Assembly: GCA_964036665.1 (NCBI GenBank) | Contig: OZ038528.1 | Span: 22,307,245 to 22,371,244 of the forward strand | Direction of reading: 5' to 3' | Origin: Gordius sp. MW1 | Lineage: Eukaryota > Nematomorpha > Gordioida > Gordea > Gordiidae | DNA: 64,000 nt | Shown: in pieces, positions 23,411 to 34,939 of the stretch | Numbering within the stretch: position 1 is the stretch's first letter | Layout of the letters: every line of letters begins with the position of its first letter | Made by a program: the position numbers and the translations under genes | Notes under the pieces: generated by a model | What the model was told of the DNA's origin: nothing | Databases searched by the model: none | What the model saw: the letters and a program-made list of their open reading frames with translations, nothing else

Positions 23411-26393
23411 TAATATAAAAAAATATATTTATTTACAATTAATTATATATTTATTTACAATTTAGTATTATATTTCTCATATAAACTTAATTAACGTGTG
23501 TCAAGATAGGACAGTATATCTGTCAGTTGATCGTGATTGACATGTCTAAGCGCATTTTTACCTAGTTGACTTCTAAACCCTTACACCTGCAAGACTTATA
23601 TTTTGTGTGTGGCCATTGTATGAAAATTTTTGAGGTATGAATCAATAACTGGTCATTAACCCTAGCCAAATTTATCATAATAAACTGTATGTATACTCTA
23701 AAAATTTGAGGAAAGGGTAAAAGCCATTAGCATTAATCTAGTTATTTTTAAATAGACGATTTAAAATTATAGATGATTTAACTATATTACGGCAATAAAT
23801 TAATTCATCTATTAGTCATACCTTGGAAAAAGTAGGTAAATTATGAGCCTAGTGCAATTGTACCTACTGGCTTAATTAAACCGCAATGTGTTTTTAATTT
23901 ATATCAAGGATTATAAAATTCAATGTAAAATCTTATTTAACCATAGTGGGACAATTAATGAAGCCTAATAGAATATTTGCGCAGGCCTACGTTGTCCTTA
24001 GATTAGTTCACTCACAGAACTTCGCAGGATTATAAATAAATCTTCCAATTTATAAAAATTTTATCGACTTTTATGTTTCTAAATGCAGAAAATGAATATG
24101 TAGTAATGAGGCAATATTATGCATGATCACGAATTTGACGGTTGAGTTTATAATAGAGATGACATTTAGTGATTTATAATCAACTCGTCTATTGCACAAT
24201 TAATCTACTGCACAAAAATTATAATTTAAACATTATTATATAAGTATATCTATTATAAATAACAATATTAAATATTGCAAATGCATATTTACTTATTATA
24301 AAGCATATCAAAACTATGAAAGAAAATATATAGGCAGCAATAAAAAATTTGAACTTTATAAAATATATGCTTAATATGAAAGAACACATTTTATATGCAG
24401 CAATAAAAAAGTTAATCTTCATATATTATATGCTTAATATAAGTTTTTGCAATCTTATAAAGCGTTTATAACATGAATAAATATAGCATAGCAAATTTAA
24501 ACTACATTTTGATTGGTTGTAGATCCTTTGAGCGATAGACCAGTTGATCAAATGCGCATTTAGTGAGTTTACCAACTTTACTTTTAAAAAATTAAATCGC
24601 CAACACATTTGCTTCATTTTGTTTCATAAAATTGCCTTTTAAACTAATAAGTTACTACTAAGGACAAAAATGATAAACATAATTAACTTTTTTTTAAGCA
24701 CTCTTTAAATTTGTTGATATAAAGATTGAGCATATAAGTATATATCTAATAAATTGCTTTACAAGTAAACGCTAAACTAAAAACTTAATTTACCGATTGG
24801 GAGTGATAAACAATGACATCTCTATACAAAAATCTTACTTTGATATTTAATATCTCTTCACTAATATCCGTCCATTAATGCGAGAATTGTGTAAAAATAT
24901 GCTTGCGGAAATTGTGATTTTAAAAATGATAAAAAAAGACATCCTTGCGGAAAAGAGGATATAAGAATTATTTAAGTGCCGAAATAATTACCAATAGGGA
25001 ATTAGCATTAATTTTGATAGAGGAAGGAAAATTTAATATTGCTCTGAGGAAAGGGGGATGGAAATGCACCGCGAAAGCTATAATAATACTACCACCAAGT
25101 TGACCGGGTATTGCCTGGCCTCCTACCCACCCCGCAAACGAAATTCGCGGGGGAATTAAGCTTATGCGCGAGTAGAAGTTTTTTACTGAATAAATCAATA
25201 ATTATGGCTTCACTACTTTCGTGTCTACTCAACCTGAAACATTTTTTATCGTAAGGTCCGATCGCTGATTGAACCACTCCATATCAAGCCACAATTAATG
25301 GGAAGATGGCTATCATGTCCTTTAGCTAATATCTAGTGTCTTGTTATCTCAATTTATGAAGGCAATTAAAATGAAATGACTGTATTTTTGAGATTAAAGA
25401 CAATTTGGAGAAACTGTTTTATATTTATAGTGCTTTTAAATAAATGTTAATTTAAAATTAGGTTGTTCTCATTTCCATTTTTGTCGTTAAAAATTTAACT
25501 TGAAGGAAAAAAGAACTCAAATATTGTGGGAGGAAAATTACCAAATATAAAATTCATATGAAGGGAAGAGTTTAAAACCCTTATATATATAAGAAAAATA
25601 GTCCGCATTCACATCATTTTGCAGGGTAAAGAATAATATTTAGAAGCAAACACAAACATGATATATCAGCTATTCTATTACTAATAAATTTATTATCGAT
25701 TTGCGTTATAAAAATAACAGAGCATTTGATAAAATAATTAATTTATAATATTAGATATACATTAACATTGGTATTTGGTACGTAGCTATTGACTGAAGCC
25801 AATGTTTCAGATTTAAAGTTAAATAACTTGGAAATTTTACTAATTTGATGCAAGCCAATTGTTTAATTCAATTTTTGCATTTTAAAATAAAACCTAATTC
25901 ATACTAAATATATTTTAAAAATACGACGTGCGTTTAAAACACACAACGATAACTAATAATTTTAAATTATATTAAATATGCCACGTATATTTTAAGTTTG
26001 AACTACATAATATGAAGGCAATACTATAACCACTTATCAATGTTAACAAATATATTACTGATTAACATGACAATTAAATAGTAAGTAGATATAGTTTAAG
26101 AGCTTGTTAAAATCCTTCCAATATTTTTAAACCTTGAAGTTTTCCTAAATGATGTTTCTTATTGCTAATATAAGCCAAACCTTAGAAATATAAATGAGAT
26201 GCTTGCTTATATTAAAGATTTTATCAAAACATAGTTTGAAAATTTCGAATGTTGAAATTTTAATTAACTCTTTTGGGATATACAAGGGGCAAAAAAACTA
26301 TATAAAATTGTCAGATACAATTTTTAATTATATTAACAAATTAAATAGAACATATATAATTGCCTTAAATTAGTAAAGCAAAACTTGTGCATT
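23411..26393. other. Gene-poor AT-rich DNA with a GC-richer open segment
   Basis: Mostly featureless AT-rich sequence. The exception is about 24990-25290, which is clearly less AT-rich. On the minus strand it is open in two frames, one reading GWVGGQAIPGQLGG followed by a hydrophobic run. It could hold an upstream exon of the 20255-21447 gene, but no splice-site pair settles the frame. Confidence 0.35.
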
Positions 26394-26562
26394 CATGGGC
26401 GTAGCCAGGATTGAATTTAGAGGGGGGAGGGGGGCAATAATGATTCAAGGAGGGGCAAAATCATAATTTTTTGAAATTTTAGCCATAATTATATTAATTT
26501 TTAAAGGTTTTTTGGATTTAGAGGGGGGCAGCAGCCCCTTCCTACCACTATCTACCCCCATG
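26394..26562. mobile_element. MITE, CATGGGCGTAGCC family
   Basis: Begins CATGGGCGTAGCCAGGATTG and ends TCTACCCCCATG, with the G-rich blocks, TTTTAGCCATAATT and GGGGGGCAGCAGCCCC core of the family. Confidence 0.75.
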
Positions 26563-26705
26563 TTTGTGCCTAAAACGAGTGCAGATGACTTACTCGGTTG
26601 GACAAAACACAAAAATGTAAAAAGTTATTTTCGAAATATACTACAATCAATAAAACAACTTATAAGTAGGAAAGTGGGATTTAAATATAAGAAGCCTGAA
26701 AAGAC

Positions 26706-26909
26706 TAGAGCTGTTAAATTGCTAACTTGCTTCAAACTCCAGACGTGAGCACGCACACTGAGTTGCTTAATATGCGCGTTAGTACAATATGTGTTCGCTG
26801 TTCAGTGCACTAGGCAGAACAGTAGCATATAAAAATGCTCGAGGGCCGAGCAGAAACTCGAGCAAGATGGTAGCTGAAGTTGAAGCAAGTTAGCAATTTA
26901 ACAACTCTA
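26706..26909. mobile_element. Short hAT-like MITE with long terminal inverted repeats
   Basis: Terminal inverted repeats of about 35 bp (TAGAGCTGTTAAATTGC... against ...GCAATTTAACAACTCTA) enclose about 135 bp. They are flanked by a perfect 8-bp duplication GAAAAGAC (26698-26705, 26910-26917). The centre carries TATAAAA and a GCTCGAG/CTCGAGC hairpin. It is not related to the two MITEs on either side. Confidence 0.8.
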
Positions 26910-26931
26910 GAAAAGACTTATCTACTCTATC

Positions 26932-27083
26932 CATGGGCATAGCCAAGGAGGGGGGCAAAGAAGGGCGGCTGCCCCCCCCCTTTAAATCCATGAATTTGTT
27001 GAAATCTATTAGAATTATGGGTAATTTTTGAAAAAATTTTGATTTTGCCCCTCCCTAAATCTATATGGTCTGGCTACGCCCAT
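26932..27083. mobile_element. MITE, CATGGGCGTAGCC family
   Basis: Begins CATGGGCATAGCCAAGG and ends TGGCTACGCCCATG, in opposite internal orientation to the copy at 26394. Flanks ACTCTATC and GCTCTATC match at 7 of 8 positions. Confidence 0.75.
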
Positions 27084-28010
27084 GGCTCTATCCGTTGTAT
27101 TTCCTACAGCTTTAACCAATTATTTATTAAATACTATAACATTGAACAATATTTATCTTAGTAAACATTTCTAGTAGATGAACGTCGTCGTAGTTCTTTT
27201 TATAAAAGTGGCTGAACTAAGAGCAGGGGGAAAGCACCTACCTTGCCGTTTTTAATCATACATCCGTTTTTTAATGGCTTTATGGTTATATTTGTCGTCC
27301 TTATTTTTTTCATGATTATCTTAAGAAAGAAAATATTTGTTTACAGCACCTTAGTTTATAGGTATAGTTTTCAAACATTTTAAAGATTTAGAGGATCAAG
27401 GTGCGGGCGGCTGCCCGTTTCTTTTCTTTGCTATCAATCATGTATTAATTATCTATTAATTTTATTTGACATTAGTACAAGGTTGACCATTGTTAATCGG
27501 CCAAAAGTTTTGACTTATTAGGCTAATACTAAGTTGGGCAAGAAATTATAAAGACTATATTCATATTAGAATAAATAAAAGTTTGCTATATGTCTCTTAG
27601 CCCAAGATTTAACTCTAGTAACTTTAAGTATATGAGACTATGTATTAGTAATGTGCTGATCAAAGTATCATATGGTGTAAAATAAAGACCTTCTTTAGGT
27701 TAGAGCCAGGCACGTTTTTATATAAGAATAACGATTGTAGAGGATATATCATAATTTAAAAGTAAAATAACTTCGTAAACTGCCCTAGTTACAAGCCTTT
27801 TTAATTTTAATCTTATCATTAAAGTCCTATTGGGTGTTCAATTTTGTTAATAATATCATAAAAATATGAATATTAATCCAAAAAGTAAAACATAGAGATA
27901 AATATCTTTAAAGCTAACTAATCGGAGCTATTGAAAAAAATCCATTCACATTCAAAATTTTACATTTTTTTAAATTAGAAACTTAATACATTTGTAATGT
28001 TTGATATAAA
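27084..28010. other. AT-rich region downstream of the 28011-32217 gene
   Basis: 3' flank of the minus-strand gene that ends at 28011. No coding segment, RNA gene or clear repeat is recognised. Confidence 0.4.
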
Positions 28011-31000
28011 TTACTTGGCAGCAGATAGGTCGGCGATCAATGAATTTTGATGGAATGTGTTATGGTGGGAAGCTATAGAACCTTTGGAAGATTTGTTTAG
28101 CAATTTAGGCGCTAGTGTATCCGTTGATGTTGATGAAAGGGCGGATTCATCCTCGGGAATATCTAAATGAATCCATTTCAACAAACATTATTTTATCTTT
28201 CAGCACTATATTATGGCAAAACTAACAAACATTATTTATTAAAAAATCAGCAACATATTATAAAAGCGAATCCCTTGTATAAAAGGGTTAAAAGTAAACA
28301 AAATAGAAATACATTATATCTTTAGCTTAATGAAAACGCAATTTTAAACAAGCTCTAGAGCGCATTTATAAAATATGTTTTCACATTTTTTGAATTTTTA
28401 GTATTAAACAAACTACTTTTCTATTTAATAAAAAGGATCTTCATGCTTCCCCATTTATGTAGCAATCCACTTAATAGTAAATATTAGCTTTAGTCGAGTT
28501 AATATTATAATAAAATCTAGTACCTGACCACCAATATTGTTAACTATCTCATAATTTAAATATCGTTAAGAAAGTTTTTAAGACTTATTTTAAATGTTCC
28601 ACTATTTGAAGTTAAGTAAAACCAACCCTTATAAACTGTGACCGCTCCATTAAAGGGATCCTATCATGTTTTGTAGTTTAAAACCCAAATTTCTTTTATT
28701 TATTAAGCTAATCTAACCAAATTTATTTCTAAAATTAAAACTGTGTGAGTTATAGATTATTTTAAATACAATTTGCCCAAACCAAACTCTTTAACGACCC
28801 CGGTTATAGAGTCTACATTTTTTACTGAGCAATTTGCTATTAATACTTTAGGACTATTATAATCAAATAAGATGTAACATCCAATGAGCTGCATAAAGAA
28901 TACCGGATAATCCCGAGATGTTTGGGTATTTGCTCATTGATTTCGCTGCGAAAGTCATGGGTGTAATAGTGGGAGTCATTGGAACTATATCCATAAGTCC
29001 AGCAGGTGCTAAAGCTGGGTCCGGGCTTAGAGGGTCCCCATTTTTCAGCCTTTGGCCCGAGCTGCTTCCTCCCTTTAAAATTCCATTCTTACAAGTAACC
29101 TGGAGCGGGTTAGATTCCATAGCTACTAAACTGAACCGATCCGAAAGACTGGTTTGGACAGAGGCCGCTATTATATCGTGGAGGAGCGTTGCTGAATTGC
29201 GTTTAAGTCGCTCCTCTTCCTTCATTTCTCGCCTAAAGAGTAGGTAGGGAAAGTAGCTTAAGCAACTTTAACGTCTGAAGTGGCTTATTAATATTGTGCT
29301 CTTGTCCTTTGGTTATTAATTTTTGTCTTATTTTTCAAAAAAGGACTAATTAAAGGTTGCGAATTTTATTCTATAGTTTTCACGTGAGTCTTAATAATTT
29401 TAAGGTAAAAATAAGTATTGTCAGAATCAAAATACATATTAAAATTAATTAAGGGGCTCAATTTTTAAGTCTAGGCCTCGAAAATTTTGGGCGTCATAAA
29501 TAAATTACAATATAAAAATTCGTTCTTTTATTGACCAATTATTCCTTGGACCAGGCAACAGTTTTAATCTTTTTTTTATAAATGTTTTCATTCTTGTATC
29601 TTTTTTTTATTAATTCCACTTTATATTTAATACTTCTTTTTTTAAAAGCTTGTCAATTCAAAAAAAAAACTATTGCGGTGAAAAAGAAGCCCCCCTTTTG
29701 CGTGTGCACTATTAAATTTAATAAATTAGGGTGTAGCTTAAAATTTCTTTACCTTCGGTTTTTTTGTTAATAGCTTCTATTATAATATCGTAGGACAATA
29801 AAAATCGTACAAATAGCATATTTTAAAAAATGAACAGCGTTTAACTAATATGTGAACTAATGCCTAGAAACTTTTACTTTTTAATTGACTGATTCGTGGG
29901 TTTATTTGTCTATGGTTCTGTCATATATGTGCATATATAAAGGTTTCTGAATCGTTTACCCTTATACCTTTTTAATTTTATATCATTATCTACATATAAA
30001 ATGTGCTATATATTTTTAACATAATTATATATTTTAATTTTGAAAACCAAAACTGTGTTGATATGAATATTGAAAACCAAAACTGTGTTGATATGATAAC
30101 AGGTAATTAAAAAGCCCATCAGAAAGAAATGCAGATATTACGTTCTATTTGCATGTCCCGATTCCGAAATGTAGTTTATATATTTGAAGATTATCATCAG
30201 TTTAAAGCGTGCCAATAAATTGGGTAAAGAAAGTAGTTATATAAGCAACCCAGGCCATAGTTCTAATAAGGGTCATCTTAGATTTAATCTAAAAATCATA
30301 AAGTGAATAGGTTTAAAACACTTGGAATGATGCTTACTAGCTTTAAATAACGCTGTATATTAATTGCTGTAACTTTATATATAATTTTAAAGTATTTATG
30401 AAATTTGTACAAAAACTTGGCATTATACAGCGACACAAAGAATAGAGTTAACCAAACAACGACGTCCTTTTAAAGGGACCATAAATACTTTGCCAAGTTG
30501 CACATAAAATTCAATCGTAGTTGCTCTACTCTTATAAGCAGAATATTTAATAATTTCACATTTCACCGTAAAACGGCTATGGATGCTTAGAGTTAGTGTT
30601 GTAAAAACGGTTGGGTTTTGTTTGGTCGATCTTTGGTTTTAGTCAACTGAACATAAACAGACAAACTTTATGCGACTAAGAAAAATTGAGCAAAAAATGT
30701 TTGGTCTGTTTATGTTTTGTCGACCAAACAAAACCCAGCCGTTTTTACGACACTACTTAAAGTAACGGGCGATAATATTATAGCTCAAAGATCATAATAC
30801 TTATTATGAAGGTTGAAGTAAATAAAATATATAAATGAATAAGTTAACACTATACTCTTAAAGCACACCTTTCTTGTAATCTAATAGCTGCCATTTCCAT
30901 CGTGGTTTGAACGCCAGAACTTTCCATGTCAATGCTACTGTATTCTTTATTGTCATATTTCCTAGACTTGGTCTCGGTTGGCGTTAACTCCCGTGCTGGT

Positions 31001-32217
31001 GTAAAAAACGCTGGTTGCCTAAAATTTAAACTGTTTAAAGTTACTAAACAACTATAAATTATTGGAAAAACGTTAATTTGCTTAATCACGACAAAAACTA
31101 CATAACCCAAAAAATTTTCAATGTAACTTAAAGACTCTATTTTTTAAAAAATAGATTTACAACAAATTTGACAAGACAATTGTTGCTTTAACGTTATATT
31201 ATATTTAAAATTATGAACCCTTGCAATCACGATGTAATAAAAATATAATGTTAAATAATCAAAGGCTTCACCTTTTCAATTTTCCGAGGCGTTTGGCTTT
31301 TAGTCTACAGAATAATAGGACTATAGCCAACCAAAAAACAGCGAAAAGAACTCCACTAAATAATATAACCAAAGTTATGTAGGTGGGAAAACCGACTTCG
31401 TCTAATAAGATCATGGTTAAGATGTTGAACTAAATCCCGTGGAATGCATCAGTAAGCTAGAGTTGAAATAAATTAAATAAATAATTTATATTAATTTAAA
31501 ACGATAAAATCATTTTTAAGCCTTACAATTTAACAAATTTAATAAAATCAAAAAAAGTCTTTGTCAAATTAAATTGACAATCTCGATATATTAATTTTTA
31601 AAACTTAGGATCCCTTCTACCACGAATAATACTTTAAATTAATTACTTTTACATAGAATAGATGGGAGCAAATCATCATATAGTAATAAACAGAAATTGA
31701 AATTTAATTATATTAAGAGCGCTCCTTAAATTAAGTTAAATAATCAAATTAGGTTAAAAGCTATTAAATAATGCAACACATTTTAATGCGTGTTTTTTAT
31801 ATTAAAATTTTAAAATTTATCCCACTATATTGTTATTTCTTCAGAAAAAGCATTCTGCTAATCACATATAAAACGAACGTCAGTAAACAAATTAAAGAAA
31901 ACAAAAGTAGAATAATAATTTTACATACACTGTAAAAATAATAATTGTTATATACTACATTTAAGACCTCAAATTAAATATTTTCAATTTAAATTAAATT
32001 TTATAAATCGACACCTGTAATTTGAGTTGTAATAATTATCCCTTTAATGGCTTCAAATGGTTCCATTTTCATCTCATTTTCGTCATTATAATAGAAATAG
32101 AGCCGCCAGATAAAAAAAATGCGGTGTTTATGTACCAAGCTCCATATACTTAAATAGGGTATGGCATCTATTTGATCAAAACCGACCAAGTCATTGGCCT
32201 TAAAGAGGACAAAGCGG
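28011..32217 (-). CDS. C-terminal part of a putative single-pass membrane protein, 5 exons visible
   Basis: Not recognised as a known family. Exons 32217-32015, 31401-31272, 31018-30869, 29232-28904, 28162-28011 join with phases 1,2,2,1 and end TAA after SLIADLSAAK (about 320 residues visible). The first exon looks extracellular (FVLFKANDLVGFDQIDAIPY, then an aromatic WRLYFYY). The second carries one strong TM helix (YITLVILFSGVLFAVFWLAI) followed by a basic stop-transfer CRLKAKRLGKLKR. The tail has ARELTPTETK, a charged helix REMKEEERLKR and a Ser/Pro-rich end. This implies a type I protein with a cytoplasmic tail of about 220 residues. The 5' exons are unresolved; the first exon begins in phase 2, so more lie upstream. 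A shorter product starting at the ATG at 31416 is possible. Confidence 0.65.
30038..30100. repeat. Short direct repeat, two units
   Basis: The unit GAAAACCAAAACTGTGTTGA followed by TATGA occurs twice head to tail inside the large intron of the minus-strand membrane-protein gene. Confidence 0.6.
30594..30755. mobile_element. hAT-like MITE, TAGTGTTGTAAAAACGG family
   Basis: Begins TAGTGTTGTAAAAACGGTTG and ends CCGTTTTTACGACACTA. Flanks CTTAGAGT and CTTAAAGT match at 7 of 8 positions, fitting an 8-bp duplication. The interior repeats a TTTGGTCGA / TCGACCAAA motif in both orientations. Confidence 0.75.
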
Positions 32218-34744
32218 CTTTCAATATTTTAAAAATAATGTCCCATAGGTTTAATTCACTTCACTTTTTGCCACGATATCCCATGTTAAAATTTAAAATA
32301 CGTTTTCCTCTATGGACTTCTTCGTTAAGTTAAATGGGAAAACATACCATAAATTATAGCCCCTAACTAAGCTCTAGCCAAGCCTCTCTGCAAAATATTA
32401 ATACTATTATTAATTACAAAACTTTTGAAATTAATGCTCGTATGTAGCGAACCATCCCTATGTATAATTGAGTAGAACTTAAGAGGGAGGAACAACGCAA
32501 TTCATAATTAAATCCTCTTCCGAGACAACTAAATCCCTTAGGTTCCTGTCATTTATCTTGTATAATACCACCCTACCCCCCCCCTTCGATAAATTTTTGT
32601 TTTAGCTCAATCAAATCAAATATATTTTATTGATGTTGGTGTGCAATATTTGATTTGTTAACCGATCGGACCATCATGACAAGATAAATAACAATTTACT
32701 TTTAAAACGTGTGTGTGTTTAATTTGATAAAATGATATGCCTGATTAAATCCATTTTAACGTTTTTAACAACTCGATATTTGGCTTATAGTATAATAAAG
32801 GGGTTTGTTAAGATTTGAAGTAGATTAAATTATGTATTATCATTTGACGGGTCTAGCCTTAAATGAAATAAAGGAAATCGAACCTTTACCACCTTGCGCA
32901 TGAGGTGCACAAATTAAATATAGCATTTTTTGCGTAGTCTTATCATTATAGTAGTAGTACCAGTATTAAAGGTGGTTTTAGACTAAATCAACCATATAGG
33001 CTGGCACGATGTTCATTTGAAATTTGAATTATGATAGATAGCCTTTTTGCGCGGGCTGAATGACCATTTAAGCAAAATCGATAAAACTCGCTTATTTTAA
33101 TCGATGCAGCAATTTAAAAAATGGTCCAAAATTTACCTTTAAAGTAAGGTTTCTGGTACAAATGTTCTCAACTGAAAAGCAGGATGTTAACTTTAAGTGC
33201 CGATAAAAATACCAAATTTTTTAAATATACTTTTAACATAAATAAAAAATGTGTAAAAGGTGCGAAATGAAAAAAATGTTTAATTTAATTTATAATTAAT
33301 TTGAACAGCGTTATAAATATTTTTCCACTGTATGTCAATATAATTGCCATATATTATAAAATTTAAGTACACTATAAATACGTTGGTTAATAAGCCAAGA
33401 AAATTTTGTAATAATACTCATAAATTGGATGTAGAAGTTTAAAAGTACTAATTCCTTTCAAACTGTAACCAAGTTCATTTATAGAAACTAACGAATTGAA
33501 TTACCTTTTCGTGAGTTTTGTTTTAGTTAAATACATATTTAGGGTACTGATATTTGAATTTCTAGAAAGTTTTTTCCCACTAATTCGGTATAGTAACAAA
33601 AAGTTTGCGAGACAACTCTAAAAAGTGGTGAATAATTTTCAAAAAATGTATAAAGATTTTATATAATTCATTTGTTTGTTTCAAAAAATAAGTTTTATTA
33701 TAAAATTTACATATTATTTTATTTATTTTTTAGGTGTTTAAGTGTATTTTTGATACAAAAACATAACTTATGATATTTGAACATTCTTAAAAACGTTCTT
33801 TGGCCTTACCTTTATTTAGCAAATTCTTTAAACCCCTTTCTAATTTAGGGGTACACCCACAATTTTTACAATGGTGAAAGTTGAAATTATTAACTTGAAT
33901 CATGTTAAAAGATTAATTCATTAAATCTACTACATAGCTAAGAAAAGTTAGCACAAAAAGCGAAATTTAATCAAAATTAACATTGGATCTTCAAAAGTGG
34001 TTTAGTGAAATAATCCTTAAATTATAGAATTCCATATTTACAAAGTTTTCTTCTTCCAGCACTCCCCATCAAGCCAAGGGGACAAATTTAAGAAAAAATA
34101 TATGCTAATCTATTTACACGACATAACACACTGCGAACTAATATTCCTTATGTTGAGGAGATTAAAATTAACACTGCAAGTGCTTAGTGGCAGTGAAATG
34201 AAAAATTCAAATATCGCTTTAAATTTTGAGATTATAGAGTTGGTATTGATTTAAGCTCGATCAATATATAAAGCTAATTTTTAGTAGATGCATAGGGGGA
34301 AGGGTGGATGAGCCGAAATTATAATGTGATGCTTGCTAGATGCATACAAATAGAAAATGGCACAATCAAAATTTTGTTTTTCCCCTTACTATCTATCGGC
34401 AAAATAAAATTAGTATGCATTAAAGATAATAATAATAAGACAAAGTGTGTGTGTATAGTAGAAAAAGTAAAGATTTTGTCATTATGCAACTAATAAAGTC
34501 ATGTCGCTACCTTTAAAAGAAGTAGTTATACTTATAGCGTATAATAAATACTACAGGGGCGTAGTAGGCGAGCAAAGAGAGCCAAAGTTTTTCTCTCCAA
34601 CTCTTATGTAAAACCTTTTTTTGTAAATTAATTATATTAAAAAAATTATCTTCAAATATACTATCTTTTACTTCCTAACTAACTGACACCCAACGTTTGA
34701 AATATATTAAGGTTTTCATTGAAAATTGGCATGTTTGTTGAAAT
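32218..34744. other. AT-rich region, no gene resolved
   Basis: 5' flank or introns of the 28011-32217 gene on the minus strand. No exon with matching splice sites and phase could be found. Confidence 0.4.
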
Positions 34745-34939
34745 TAGTGTTGTAAAAACGGCTACGTTTTGTTTGGTCGACTCATGGTTCAACTAAGACT
34801 ATCGGTTGACTCTAGTCTATTTTTCGAATTTAAACTAAGCCTAGAGGTCGACTAAGAATAACAGACCAAAAGCTGGCCAATTTTAGTCGACTAAAACCAA
34901 TGGTCGACCAAACAAAACCCAGCCGTTTTTATAACACTA
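34745..34939. mobile_element. hAT-like MITE, TAGTGTTGTAAAAACGG family
   Basis: Begins TAGTGTTGTAAAAACGGC and ends GCCGTTTTTATAACACTA, with several TCGACTAA / TTAGTCGA motifs inside. Flanking 8-mers do not match, so the duplication has decayed or the ends recombined. Confidence 0.7.
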
